Positions 32,546 through 40,963 of a DNA stretch of 49,521 bases are shown piece by piece. How positions within the stretch are numbered: position 1 is the first letter of the stretch; the number at the start of each line of letters is the position of its first letter. The notes below the pieces were generated by a model. That model was not told where the DNA came from and did not search any database. It saw only the letters and a list, made by a program, of their open reading frames with translations. Made by a program: the position numbers and the translations under genes. The stretch is from positions 1 through 49,521 of the forward strand of contig CALVEC010000017.1 in the NCBI GenBank assembly GCA_944326475.1, written 5' to 3'. This DNA is from Candidatus Gastranaerophilales bacterium (lineage in GTDB: Bacteria > Cyanobacteriota > Vampirovibrionia > Gastranaerophilales > Gastranaerophilaceae).

Positions 32546-34570
32546 TTATTGCTGTATGTTCCGCCCGTCCTTTTTCTCAATCCGCGGATATTTAAGCACT
32601 ATAGGTTTTTTATTTTTGCTTGTGAGTTTTCTTATATTCTCCGCAAATTGAGCGGGATAATCCTCATATCCTTTCAAAACTCCGGCTTTTATAAGTCTGA
32701 CAACTTTATTCAAATATTTTTGCATATTTATTCTGAGTTCGGGATTAAAATTGTAATAGTCTTTCAACAGCATATTTGTTTTCTTCTGGTTGCAAAATTT
32801 GCAAAATGCAGCAATATTTTCCTTATCATTCCCCCCGTTTCTGTCTCGGGGAACTATATGATCTGCAGTGATTACAGACAGTTTAAACATATTCTGCAGC
32901 ATCCCCTTAAGCGGACTCATTTTTTGAAGAATATTCGGATGAATATATAGAATAGTTTCTTTTATATGTTGTTCTCTTACTTCACTTCTTGCAATGTCTA
33001 TTAACTCAAACTTTCCCGGATTCTCCATTTTCATAAGTGTTTCACCGATAAGCGCGTTGTATTCACGGTACGGAAACCAGAGTTCCCGTTCTTTATTCAA
33101 AAAATTATTTTTTGTTTTGTTCAAATATTGGCTGATTAATTTTCTGTCACTCCGGTTTAAATCCCAATCCGCTGTATGTTTTTTTATCAAATCTATGGTA
33201 TTCAGAATAATAATATCCATAGATACATCCATCTTTTTCTGCAGTATTTCCAAAATATCGCTCTGGGACATGTTCGGAAATTTGGATACAATATACTTAT
33301 ATTCGTCCAATATTTCAAGAAATTCCGGACGCAAATATTTTTTATTATTCTTTGCTATTGAATATAGCTCCCCGTCGCTTTTTGCATGTTCTATATCTGT
33401 TAGCAGTTTTATTCTCTGTTCATGCGTTAATGTAGTTATACCGCAGCTTGCACAGGGAACGCCCTCAAAATTCAGCACCTCAAAATTTATATCACTGCGT
33501 TTTTCTTGAAAAATTTTGCTTTTTAATACGTTTAAAAAACCTTGAATATCCACATCTATACTGGTCAGACGTCTTATGCTTTTCGCCTGCGAGACCGGAT
33601 AAGCCGGCGGAAGGTCTATATCGCCTCTGGCAATCGATTCTGATATCTCCATTAAATAGTTATTGATATAGTTCTTTGCCTGCGGAGTTCTTCTGAGAGT
33701 TTTCACTACATCTTTACCGTTTTTTTCACATCCGCCGCACAGCAAGATTGTGTTTTCGTCTTTAAATTTTTCATTATTCAAATCAGAAAACAGTCCGCCT
33801 GTCCGCTTCAATGACGGCAAAAAGAGACGGGATACAATCTCGGGTGTAATATTCCCATTCGACTCAGCACCGTTTTTAGAGGCTTGCTTAAATATTCCTG
33901 AGTACAAAAATGCATTTTTTAATTTCAACCTTGCCCCGGTATATATCTCATTTTTTCTCGGCGTTTCAAGGGTCAGAATATTTTTTTGCATCAATTCCAT
34001 ATAATAGGAAAATTTTGAGACTTTAACCGTTTTGTCAAGCCACGGTTTCATAAACTCATCTATGCAGATTTCAAGTTTTTTTCTGTCATCATCTGATACC
34101 TGCCCGTAATTCCTAAGCGTTGTAAAATCTTCTGCTGTCCTTTTCAGATACGTTTTTACCCTTGATTTTGATATCCTCGACAAATTTGCAAACAAATCGT
34201 TCATCGTTTGTACATTTGGCTTTTCAAGCATTGCCGCTGTATGCTTTATGATTTTTATATAAAAATCCGGAATGTATTCCTTATTTTTGTTCAAAAACTC
34301 AAAAAACTCGCCGGGTTTTTCTATTTTCTTGCTTTCTTCAATAAGATTCAAATACTTCTCTTTAGAGAGCATTTTTATCCCGCACACGGGACAATGAACA
34401 CCTTCCGCTTTCATAAGTTCTTCATCGACCTTGCCGTGAAAGCTCAAAGGCATATAATACAACCCGTAAGCCGGGGAAGCAGAATAGTTTTTATCCGGTT
34501 CAGTCTTGTTTTGGGGCTGTTTATGATATGCGTTAAAAAATCTTATTGAGGGTAAAAATGTAATTTTCAT
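32546..34570 (-). CDS. Large HNH endonuclease-like protein, two tandem units
   Basis: 674 residues. The C-terminus has an HNH site: ADHIVPRDRNGG (Asp570, His571) with N585 and C590-x2-C593 (FCKFCNQKKTNM). A CxxC at 373/376 (CASCG) is the probable other half of the zinc site, 217 residues earlier. The N-terminal half repeats this plan: C60-x2-C63 (CPVCG) and C278-x2-C281 (CGGC), 218 residues apart, but the DH pair is missing. A helical insert, IEESKKIEKPGEFFEFLNKN in unit 1 and IEHAKSDGELYSIAKNNKKY in unit 2, confirms the duplication. So unit 1 looks like a pseudonuclease and unit 2 may be active. The last residues (KDGRNIQQ) are encoded by repeat sequence. Target unknown; no intron or methylase is nearby. 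Confidence 0.7.
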   Translation of the reverse strand: MKITFLPSIRFFNAYHKQPQNKTEPDKNYSASPAYGLYYMPLSFHGKVDEELMKAEGVHCPVCGIKMLSKEKYLNLIEESKKIEKPGEFFEFLNKNKEYIPDFYIKIIKHTAAMLEKPNVQTMNDLFANLSRISKSRVKTYLKRTAEDFTTLRNYGQVSDDDRKKLEICIDEFMKPWLDKTVKVSKFSYYMELMQKNILTLETPRKNEIYTGARLKLKNAFLYSGIFKQASKNGAESNGNITPEIVSRLFLPSLKRTGGLFSDLNNEKFKDENTILLCGGCEKNGKDVVKTLRRTPQAKNYINNYLMEISESIARGDIDLPPAYPVSQAKSIRRLTSIDVDIQGFLNVLKSKIFQEKRSDINFEVLNFEGVPCASCGITTLTHEQRIKLLTDIEHAKSDGELYSIAKNNKKYLRPEFLEILDEYKYIVSKFPNMSQSDILEILQKKMDVSMDIIILNTIDLIKKHTADWDLNRSDRKLISQYLNKTKNNFLNKERELWFPYREYNALIGETLMKMENPGKFELIDIARSEVREQHIKETILYIHPNILQKMSPLKGMLQNMFKLSVITADHIVPRDRNGGNDKENIAAFCKFCNQKKTNMLLKDYYNFNPELRINMQKYLNKVVRLIKAGVLKGYEDYPAQFAENIRKLTSKNKKPIVLKYPRIEKKDGRNIQQ

Positions 34571-34639
34571 GAAATTATTTCCTGTTAATAGTAAAACGCA
34601 AAAAAATATTTTTTGCCCGTTGATTTTTTAAAATTCAGA

Positions 34640-34846
34640 GTAATAATAGTTTCATATCGTCAACTGACTCCGATTCCATATTGAAGCTGTGCAATGAACA
34701 AGTTCGTTGTTTAAAAACAAACCCGTCACAGCCGGCAAGTGCAAGGAGTCACACCCGCAAACTGTCAGGGTTGACGAAACTCGCAGCGCATATACATTTA
34801 TACAAGCGAGACCGCAGCAGACATAAACTTTTAAAAGGAGAGAAAA
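34640..34846 (+). promoter_or_regulatory. Structured leader candidate upstream of PQ-loop gene
   Basis: A 276-bp gap with no gene. Its centre (about 34725-34815) is clearly GC-richer than its surroundings. CGTCA pairs with TGACG and ACAG with CTGT in nested order around CCGGCAAGTGCAAGGAG; further on, CTCGC pairs with GCGAG. It does not match any riboswitch class I can recall. A strong AAAAGGAGA follows, just before the ATG. Confidence 0.35.
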
Positions 34847-35131
34847 ATGAGTATTTTTGAAGCAGGTATGATGGTTTGTTTCGGAATAAGCTGGCCTATT
34901 GCAGCATACAAAACATACAGATGCAAATGCGTTCACGGAAAAAGCATAACGTTTTCTTATCTTATTCTCTTAGGTTATATCTGCGGAATTTTGCACAAGA
35001 TATTTTTCAGCAGAGATATTGTCATAGTGCTGTATCTTCTAAACACGGCATTTCTTTTGACGGACATGTGCCTCTGGTACCGTTACAGAAACAATCCCGC
35101 TCCGGTAAAAACAACTGTTGAAAATAAATAA
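34847..35131 (+). CDS. PQ-loop / SemiSWEET-like small membrane protein
   Basis: 94 residues with three hydrophobic segments (about 5-22, 33-55 and 58-78). The first has FGISWPIAAYKTYRCKCVHGKS, which matches the PQ-loop pattern (here SWP instead of PQ) of half-transporters of the SWEET/cystinosin type. Such proteins dimerise to move small metabolites. The ligand is unknown. AAAAGGAGA lies five bases before the ATG, one of the strongest sites in the window. A bidirectional terminator follows immediately. Confidence 0.65.
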   Translation: MSIFEAGMMVCFGISWPIAAYKTYRCKCVHGKSITFSYLILLGYICGILHKIFFSRDIVIVLYLLNTAFLLTDMCLWYRYRNNPAPVKTTVENK

Positions 35132-35133
35132 AG

Positions 35134-35159
35134 AAAAGACCCGATTTCCCGGGTCTTTT
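35134..35159. terminator. Bidirectional terminator
   Basis: AAAAGACCC, loop of 8 nt, GGGTCTTTT, with U-tracts on both sides. It serves the convergent PQ-loop and PilZ genes. It is nearly identical to the terminator at 19820-19851. Confidence 0.88.
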
Positions 35160-35169
35160 GTTTTTAATA

Positions 35170-35796
35170 CTAGAGTTTTTCAATCACCATAGTCGCTTTG
35201 TCGGACGACGTCTGGTCTGTATTATCCTGCGCCGCAAACAGATTTATATAGAGAATCTTGTTTGCCGTGGCATTGTCCATATTGATAAATTTCAGACCTG
35301 CCTTATTGCCGCTTACACGGACTACCTGAACCTCAGGCGTGGCGGTAATATTATGATAAGAGAGATTTATCATAAATTCTTCGCCTTTTTTAAGTGTTCC
35401 GTCGTGTTCTACTGCAAGACCGCCTTTTGAAATGTCAAGAATACTTATGATTCTCTTGTTCGCAACTTTTACTTCTTCATCGTCTTTCGCAAGTGAGAAT
35501 CTTATATTTTGACGTTTTGTAGGTTTGTAGGTGTCTTTGTCAATATCATCAAACTCGGGTGTAGTCGTAGTTTTTTGGATTTTGTCATCCTTAAACGTCA
35601 ATCTGTAGAAGCTGTTTTCCGTTCTCGGAAGATTTACAACTTCGTAAGGATTGTAGTACACAACAGGCGCCTTTGTAAGCTGGTCAATAGTATTGCCCAT
35701 GTGAAGCGCATACGAACCTGTCAGTTTTGTGTAAAGCTGAGTCGTAAGATTTATACCGAAAAGAGATGATATATTTCTCTGATAGTCATTGTCCAC
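35170..35796 (-). CDS. PilZ-domain protein, 5' end uncertain or lost
   Basis: 208 residues if started at GTG 35796, but the frame is open without an ATG up to 35895 (NYGEFRNGNRGGDGGAHD), and no ribosome-binding site is visible at any start. The C-terminal part (about residues 92-195) is a PilZ domain: KRQNIRFSL supplies the first Arg motif and SILDISKGGLAVEH is the D-x-S-x-x-G motif, followed by NKAGLKFINMD. PilZ domains bind cyclic di-GMP. The N-terminal 85 residues are unassigned. The gene appears truncated at its 5' end, head to head with another truncated gene. Confidence 0.7.
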   Translation of the reverse strand: MDNDYQRNISSLFGINLTTQLYTKLTGSYALHMGNTIDQLTKAPVVYYNPYEVVNLPRTENSFYRLTFKDDKIQKTTTTPEFDDIDKDTYKPTKRQNIRFSLAKDDEEVKVANKRIISILDISKGGLAVEHDGTLKKGEEFMINLSYHNITATPEVQVVRVSGNKAGLKFINMDNATANKILYINLFAAQDNTDQTSSDKATMVIEKL

Positions 35797-35867
35797 GATA
35801 GTCAGCCATCTGTAACCGCCGCCAACATCGTGGGCACCGCCGTCACCGCCTCTGTTTCCGTTTCTGA

Positions 35868-36137
35868 ACTCGCCGTAATTTGTTACAAAAGCATCTTAAC
35901 TCCGATGACTACATCGTCAGCTGCGGTTTCGGTTTGAGAATTGCACTCCCGGGAGACGCGTCAGCAAGGCTCTACTGGGGTATTCCTCTTATGCACAACA
36001 ACCACGAAGTCTACAGACGCAACCCCAGATTCAGTTTTGAACTCTCTTTAGCGCCTGACTTTGACAGGATACTTGAATTAAGACGGAATCTCAAAGCGAA
36101 AAAAGAAGCACAAGACGCCGAAAAAAATACACTCTAG
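35868..36137 (+). pseudogene. 3' fragment of an Omp85/FhaC-type outer-membrane protein gene
   Basis: The frame is open from 35868; the only possible starts near the beginning (TTG 35880) have no ribosome-binding site. The translation shows the last beta-barrel strands: SCGFGLRIALPGDASARLYW, GIPLMHNN, and RFSFELSLAPDFDRIL, typical of the C-terminus of ShlB/FhaC/BamA family proteins. A charged tail follows (ELRRNLKAKKEAQDAEKNTL), odd for this family, which normally ends in an aromatic residue. More than four-fifths of such a protein is missing. It implies an outer membrane in this organism. Confidence 0.6.
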
Positions 36138-36204
36138 TCAAGACATTCGTCTAATGCAGCAACAGCACAAATCCTTTATTGTATCTACAAAAAGGAGGAA
36201 CAAA

Positions 36205-37179
36205 ATGTCTGAGCCGTCATCAAAATTACCAAACTTAACTGCCGCAACAGAAGAATTTACCGACAAAACAGAAGCAAATGCGGCAGCTCCGCTGTATACA
36301 CTTTCGCCGATAGAAGCAAGAAATTTTCTTCTTACCGTTCAGGAGGAAAATCCGGTGCAAAAAATCGACGTACAAATAACGGACAAAAGGATAGAGCTGA
36401 ATGACGCAGAAGATGTTGAAATAAGAATAATAAAGCCCAAAAATGCAAAAGATACGCTTCCGGCAATACTATACATTCACGGCGGAGGCTGGATTATGGG
36501 CGACAAAACAACGCACGACACTCTCATAAGAAAGCTTTGCGTCTCTGCAAATTCTGCTGTGATTTTTCCGTCCTACAATCCGTCTCCGGAAGCTCATTAC
36601 CCCGAAGCGCTTAATCAAATCTACGGGATATTAAAATATTTACACAAAAACGCGCAAGAACTCAATATAAATCCGGATAGAATAGCAATTGCGGGAGACA
36701 GCGCCGGCGGAAATATGGCTGCGGCAATCTGCCTTATGTCCAAAAGAGAAAACACGCCAATGCCGGTTATACAAGCACTTTTCTACCCCGTCACAAATGC
36801 GGATATGGACACAAAATCCTACGAACTTTTCAAAGACGGACCCTGGCTTACAAAAAAGGCAATGGAATGGTTCTGGGACGCCTACGCTCCGGATAAAAAG
36901 GAAAGAGACTCTGTTTTTATTTCTCCGCTAAAAGCTGAAATCGACGATTTGAAAGGGCTTCCGCCTGCTCTGGTTATCACGGTTGAAAATGACGTGTTGA
37001 GAGATGAAGGGGAAGCTTATGCAAGAAAGCTTGAACAAGCGGGGGTGAAGGTCATTTCTGCAAGAATAAACGGAACAATTCACGATTTTATGATGCTCAA
37101 TGCACTTGCGGAGACAGAACCCGTAAAAGGTGCTTTCACCCTTGCTTGCAATGTTTTAAAAGACGTTTTATACCGCTAA
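36205..37179 (+). CDS. Alpha/beta-hydrolase, acetyl-esterase (HSL) family
   Basis: 324 residues from ATG 36205, preceded by AAGGAGG at six bases; the earlier in-frame start at 36154 is rejected. Motifs: LYIHGGGWIMG (oxyanion hole), AIAGDSAGGNMAAA (nucleophile Ser), ENDVLRDEGEAYA (acid Asp) and GTIHDFMML (His). The order and lengths fit the hormone-sensitive-lipase type of carboxylesterases that cut short acyl or acetyl esters. No signal peptide is visible, so it is probably cytoplasmic. The N-terminus (about 1-50) is a helical cap. Monocistronic. Confidence 0.88.
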   Translation: MSEPSSKLPNLTAATEEFTDKTEANAAAPLYTLSPIEARNFLLTVQEENPVQKIDVQITDKRIELNDAEDVEIRIIKPKNAKDTLPAILYIHGGGWIMGDKTTHDTLIRKLCVSANSAVIFPSYNPSPEAHYPEALNQIYGILKYLHKNAQELNINPDRIAIAGDSAGGNMAAAICLMSKRENTPMPVIQALFYPVTNADMDTKSYELFKDGPWLTKKAMEWFWDAYAPDKKERDSVFISPLKAEIDDLKGLPPALVITVENDVLRDEGEAYARKLEQAGVKVISARINGTIHDFMMLNALAETEPVKGAFTLACNVLKDVLYR

Positions 37180-37533
37180 TCGTGGGGATTGGGTGAGGAC
37201 TGGTTAATAAGCAGGTTGCGGTAAATTTTAATTTACCGCAACAAAAACCAGACCAAACGGGGGGTTACAGGGGGTGTCCCCCTGTCGGGCGGAGTCGTCT
37301 GTTAGAGCTTGTTAGAACACCCGTAGCCGGTTGCCCCCTTACGGGTCACTCCCCACCCTACCCCTCCCCAAGCCGGGGAGGAAGGACTCCGTCCGGAAGG
37401 TGACTAAATGTCACGTTACGGATGGAGGCAGGCAAAGTGAGATACGAAGTATCTCCGTGCAGTATAAAAATTAAAAGAGTAACTCCAACGCCGGCTGCGC
37501 CCCAAACGGTCTGAGAGCTGCACACCGCGCAGG
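37180..37533. repeat. Repeat-filled intergenic region
   Basis: No gene. It carries a perfect family B hairpin (GTTGCGGTAAATT and complement) at 37215-37242, an inverted family C hairpin at about 37250-37293, and an inverted family E block at about 37340-37460, ending in GATACGAAGTATC. Confidence 0.7.
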
Positions 37534-39351
37534 TTATCTGTCCAGCGTTTTTTCACAAATATCTTCAAGAGCAGTTAATGCCCTATCTGTTGATTTTCCG
37601 TCTCTTAAGCCAAGATAATAGGTTATTTTGTTATTTCTTTCTTTTTGGAATTTATCTTCCTTTGCAATACTATCCAGAGATTTGAGCAAATCTTCTTTTT
37701 TATTAATTAAATATCCGAAGCTAAAAATATCTTCCCAGAAATACTCTTGCAGATTGTCTCTTACGGAGAGGTACAGAATGTGCGCATTAGGGTTAAGATA
37801 CGGAACCTCGCAGGCGGCGCCGCTTTTTGCGTCAATCAACGCAATATCGGCAAGCACGGCGGCACGCGAAAAACTGTAATTCCCCTCAAGCACTATATCG
37901 GATATTTCCTGTAAAATCCTTAAATCCGATTCTTTCTCTTTAAGTCTGTATGTGCAGTGATGGGCTTTTGTTACGACAAAGTACTCATTTTTCAGTTTTT
38001 TCAGCTCGTCATAAAAGACGGAAACAGAACTGTCTTCATCCCATGTCGGGAAATATACGAGAATCTTTTTATCCGTATGTATATTTAGTTCCGATTTTAT
38101 ATCATTTTGAACCGGAGGATTCTCAAAAAATTCGTCGTGTTTTGGAATACCGATTTCATATATATTATTTTCGTTTATGTAAGCCTTCACTTTTTCTTTT
38201 GTGTAATCACCGTAAACAAATCTTGCGTCAAATCCCTCCGTAGCCCTTTTGGTGCTGCAAAAGTTAGTTTTGTTTAATCCGGCGCCGTATTGAAAATTTA
38301 TTTTAAAATTTAAATATTTTTCAAGATAAGCTATTCGCTGGGTTGTAAAAGCTATTTCCGCATAAGAATTTGCATTCTCTGAATATTTAAGCCCGCGTTC
38401 TTCAAGTATGGATTTTGCCGTGTCATAATCAAACCAATCTTTTGCGACATTAATACGGCAAGGCTCACACACAAATTTTGCATTAAAATTATTGTCATTC
38501 AACATCTTATACAGCGGCAAGAAGTGATAAATTTCAAATGCGTCCATCAAATAAAATTCCACATCAATCTCTGTCGATTTTTGGGCGGTAAGAAATATGT
38601 TATTAGGATTGCCGCCGATTTTGTAGGGAATAATCCCGATATCCCTGACTTTCAGGTATTTATTAACCCAATAGTTCAGCGTTTCTTTACTGAAAAGTCT
38701 CAGGTGGTTTTGCGATTCAACAAGGTTTAAGTAAGGAACCTGAATGTATGCAAGCCCGCCTGTTTTCAGGACTCTCTTTATTTCCGCAAGACTCTGTTTC
38801 AAATCAAAAACGTGTTCCAAAACCTCCTGGGCAATGACTATATCAAACATTTCATCCGGAAACGGAATGTCTTCGGCATAACCAAACGCAATATTTTTCA
38901 GCCTTTTACGATTTTTTACAACCCTCAGTGCAGACAAATCTATGCCGTATACCTCATGCCCGAGTTCCTTCAGTTTATCAAGCATTTTGCAGTTACCGCA
39001 GCCAATGTCGAGAATCCTGAGTTTTTGACAGTTTTTTTGCTTTATCAATTCATAAATTTTCTGCATTCCGAAACGGTTTTCAAAATACTCGTCATCCCAG
39101 AGTTTTTGGTACTTATAATCCTGATTTGCCAGATGCCTTATAAAATATGCATAATCCCCCTGTTTTGCCTTATTAACAAGCAGTCTGTTTTGGGCAGAGA
39201 TAAAATTTGTTCTGTACAGAGCCGTATCATTTGTGAACAAAGCTTTCGAGGGGTTGATTTTTTTGACTTTAGGTTTATTTATTGCGTCTTTAATACGCCT
39301 TGTTATGCTGTATTTAAAAGAAAAAGGTATCACTGTTTTTCTCCCGACCAT
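37534..39351 (-). CDS. Fusion: SAM methyltransferase and TagB-like glycerophosphotransferase
   Basis: 605 residues. Residues about 110-250 are a class I methyltransferase: LRILDIGCGNCKMLDKL, EVYGIDLS, FDIVIAQEVLEHVFD and VLKTGGLAYIQVPY. Residues about 265-600 resemble CDP-glycerol glycerophosphotransferases: FQYGAGLNKTNFCSTKRATE, KKILVYFPTWDED, FVVTKAHHCTYRLKE and ADIALIDAKSGAACEVPYLN, which follow the PTW...H...SS order of TagB/TagF. The fusion would both methylate and phosphoglycerolate (or move a related polyol phosphate onto) a glycan. It overlaps the next upstream gene by 22 bp. The usual D-S-S of the last motif is altered to D-A-K-S-G, so activity of that half needs care. Confidence 0.75.
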   Translation of the reverse strand: MVGRKTVIPFSFKYSITRRIKDAINKPKVKKINPSKALFTNDTALYRTNFISAQNRLLVNKAKQGDYAYFIRHLANQDYKYQKLWDDEYFENRFGMQKIYELIKQKNCQKLRILDIGCGNCKMLDKLKELGHEVYGIDLSALRVVKNRKRLKNIAFGYAEDIPFPDEMFDIVIAQEVLEHVFDLKQSLAEIKRVLKTGGLAYIQVPYLNLVESQNHLRLFSKETLNYWVNKYLKVRDIGIIPYKIGGNPNNIFLTAQKSTEIDVEFYLMDAFEIYHFLPLYKMLNDNNFNAKFVCEPCRINVAKDWFDYDTAKSILEERGLKYSENANSYAEIAFTTQRIAYLEKYLNFKINFQYGAGLNKTNFCSTKRATEGFDARFVYGDYTKEKVKAYINENNIYEIGIPKHDEFFENPPVQNDIKSELNIHTDKKILVYFPTWDEDSSVSVFYDELKKLKNEYFVVTKAHHCTYRLKEKESDLRILQEISDIVLEGNYSFSRAAVLADIALIDAKSGAACEVPYLNPNAHILYLSVRDNLQEYFWEDIFSFGYLINKKEDLLKSLDSIAKEDKFQKERNNKITYYLGLRDGKSTDRALTALEDICEKTLDR

Positions 39352-40958
39352 GCGGCATAAAGTCCGTCTGACCCGTCTTTTGTACCGTATGGAACATTTT
39401 TTATTATCTCCGTTTTAAGCCCTGCACTTTCCATAATATTTTTAAGCTCCTCCGGATTAAACCACTGCTCCCACGGCGGAGTTTCAAGCGCGCCCCGTGC
39501 TTTTATATCTTTGTCTATTATCAAAACCCTGCCGCCTTTTTTGGTTATTCTGGCAAGTTCTTTGACCGCATTTTCAATATCAATTGCGTGCTCCAGAGCT
39601 TCTGACGTCATTGTGAAATCGGAAAATCCGTCTTCAAAAGGTATTGAAAGCAGTGAGCCGATTTTTGTGCCTATAGTTTCAGGAATATTCGCAAGAATCT
39701 CAGGCGCCAAATCCACACCGTAAAAATTTGCCTCAGGTCGCTGTGCCGCCGCTTTTTTCAGTATACGCCCGAGCCCGCAGCCAACATCCACGACGTTTGC
39801 ACCGGATTTTACATGTTTATTTATTTCACCGAGCACCAGCTTCAATCTTCCGTCTTCATCGCTTATATAATCTGACAACGGGTATGTTCCGCCAGTTTGA
39901 GGCACATTTTTGTCCGCTGTTTTTGCAAAATGAGTCGAGATTTTTAATTGCAATGCATCCAGAAAATACTTAACCGCCCAGGATATTTCACGCACCTGCA
40001 AATATCCGGCGCCTTTTCCGTAACTTCCGAGCCAGCCGCCGTTTTTTGTTTGCAGGCTGCAGGCATAGTCAAAAGTTAAATCCGCCTTTGTCTTTTCGCC
40101 GAGTTTGTACCAGACAACCGCAAATTGGAAAAGTCCGGTTGAGCAAGTCCATTTAACATTTTTATATGCCGGTATAAATCCGTCTTTCCGCTGCAATTTT
40201 GAGACCTTGTCCATTGCTTTGCGGGCAATCTCGGTCTCTCCGAGATCCACAAGCGCCTCCATCATATATGCATAAAAATGAGAAAGCGTGTGAAAATCAA
40301 GAAGTTTATCCATACTGTTTTCTTTGTAATAAGCAAGAACGCGTCTCGCTTCCGTTTCGTAGCGGGGACATCCGAAAATACGGGCAGCGTCAATTAATGG
40401 TTTAAGGCAGTAAAGATGTATCAATTCAGTACAAATCCCCTCAGGCCAAAACTCAAGAGACGGAGACGGAAGCTGTCCGTCCGGTCTGATTTGAGACAAA
40501 ATATAGTCACAACCCTTAAGAATTGAGTCCTTAACCTCCGGCATAATCGGATAAATGGCTATCAATCCCTTTAAAATTTGACCTGTATCAAAGACGTAAG
40601 GCGCTTTGTCCAGATAGTCATACCAGGCGCCTTCTTCATGCTGAATGGACAAGAGCCATTTTGCATACTGTTTTGCAAGGTCTCTAAAGCCGTAATGCAG
40701 CAAGCTCGGAATATAATACCCGCTCACCTCGGGATATGCAATATCTGTTTTTGTATCATCTAATCCGACAGACGGTCTTATGCCTTTTCCCGGAACAGTA
40801 TTGGTATAAATCCATTTTCTTGCATTTCTGTACACGGAAAGAAGCTCTATATCTTTATTAAATCTGAAATAATCTTTGTATTTCAGCAGTTTGTTTCTGT
40901 TTTGTATCTTTGAAAAAAGAGTCTTTTTAAACTTCTCGTATACACTGTATCTGTCCAT
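39330..40958 (-). CDS. Fusion: alpha/alpha-toroid domain and SAM methyltransferase
   Basis: 542 residues. Residues about 20-350 have repeated helical hairpins with QHEEGAWYDYLD, GFIPAYKNVKWTCSTGLFQF and SLQTKNGGWLGSYGKGAGYL, the pattern of prenyltransferase/terpene-cyclase-like or glycan-modifying toroids. Residues about 385-535 form a methyltransferase: ANVVDVGCGLGRILKKAA, NFYGVDLAPE, DFTMTSEALEHAIDIENA and ITKKGGRVLIIDKD. The toroid may handle a glycan or act on a polyol; the methyl acceptor is unknown. It lies between a glycosyltransferase gene (5 bp) and the previous gene (overlap), so it belongs to the same operon. Confidence 0.7.
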   Translation of the reverse strand: MDRYSVYEKFKKTLFSKIQNRNKLLKYKDYFRFNKDIELLSVYRNARKWIYTNTVPGKGIRPSVGLDDTKTDIAYPEVSGYYIPSLLHYGFRDLAKQYAKWLLSIQHEEGAWYDYLDKAPYVFDTGQILKGLIAIYPIMPEVKDSILKGCDYILSQIRPDGQLPSPSLEFWPEGICTELIHLYCLKPLIDAARIFGCPRYETEARRVLAYYKENSMDKLLDFHTLSHFYAYMMEALVDLGETEIARKAMDKVSKLQRKDGFIPAYKNVKWTCSTGLFQFAVVWYKLGEKTKADLTFDYACSLQTKNGGWLGSYGKGAGYLQVREISWAVKYFLDALQLKISTHFAKTADKNVPQTGGTYPLSDYISDEDGRLKLVLGEINKHVKSGANVVDVGCGLGRILKKAAAQRPEANFYGVDLAPEILANIPETIGTKIGSLLSIPFEDGFSDFTMTSEALEHAIDIENAVKELARITKKGGRVLIIDKDIKARGALETPPWEQWFNPEELKNIMESAGLKTEIIKNVPYGTKDGSDGLYAAWSGEKQ

Positions 40959-40963
40959 AAATA

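Noticed and set aside
34640-34846. Cobalamin or cyclic di-GMP riboswitch
   Set aside because: Parts such as CCCGCAAACTGTCAGGG recall the cobalamin core, but the other required boxes are absent, so no class is named.
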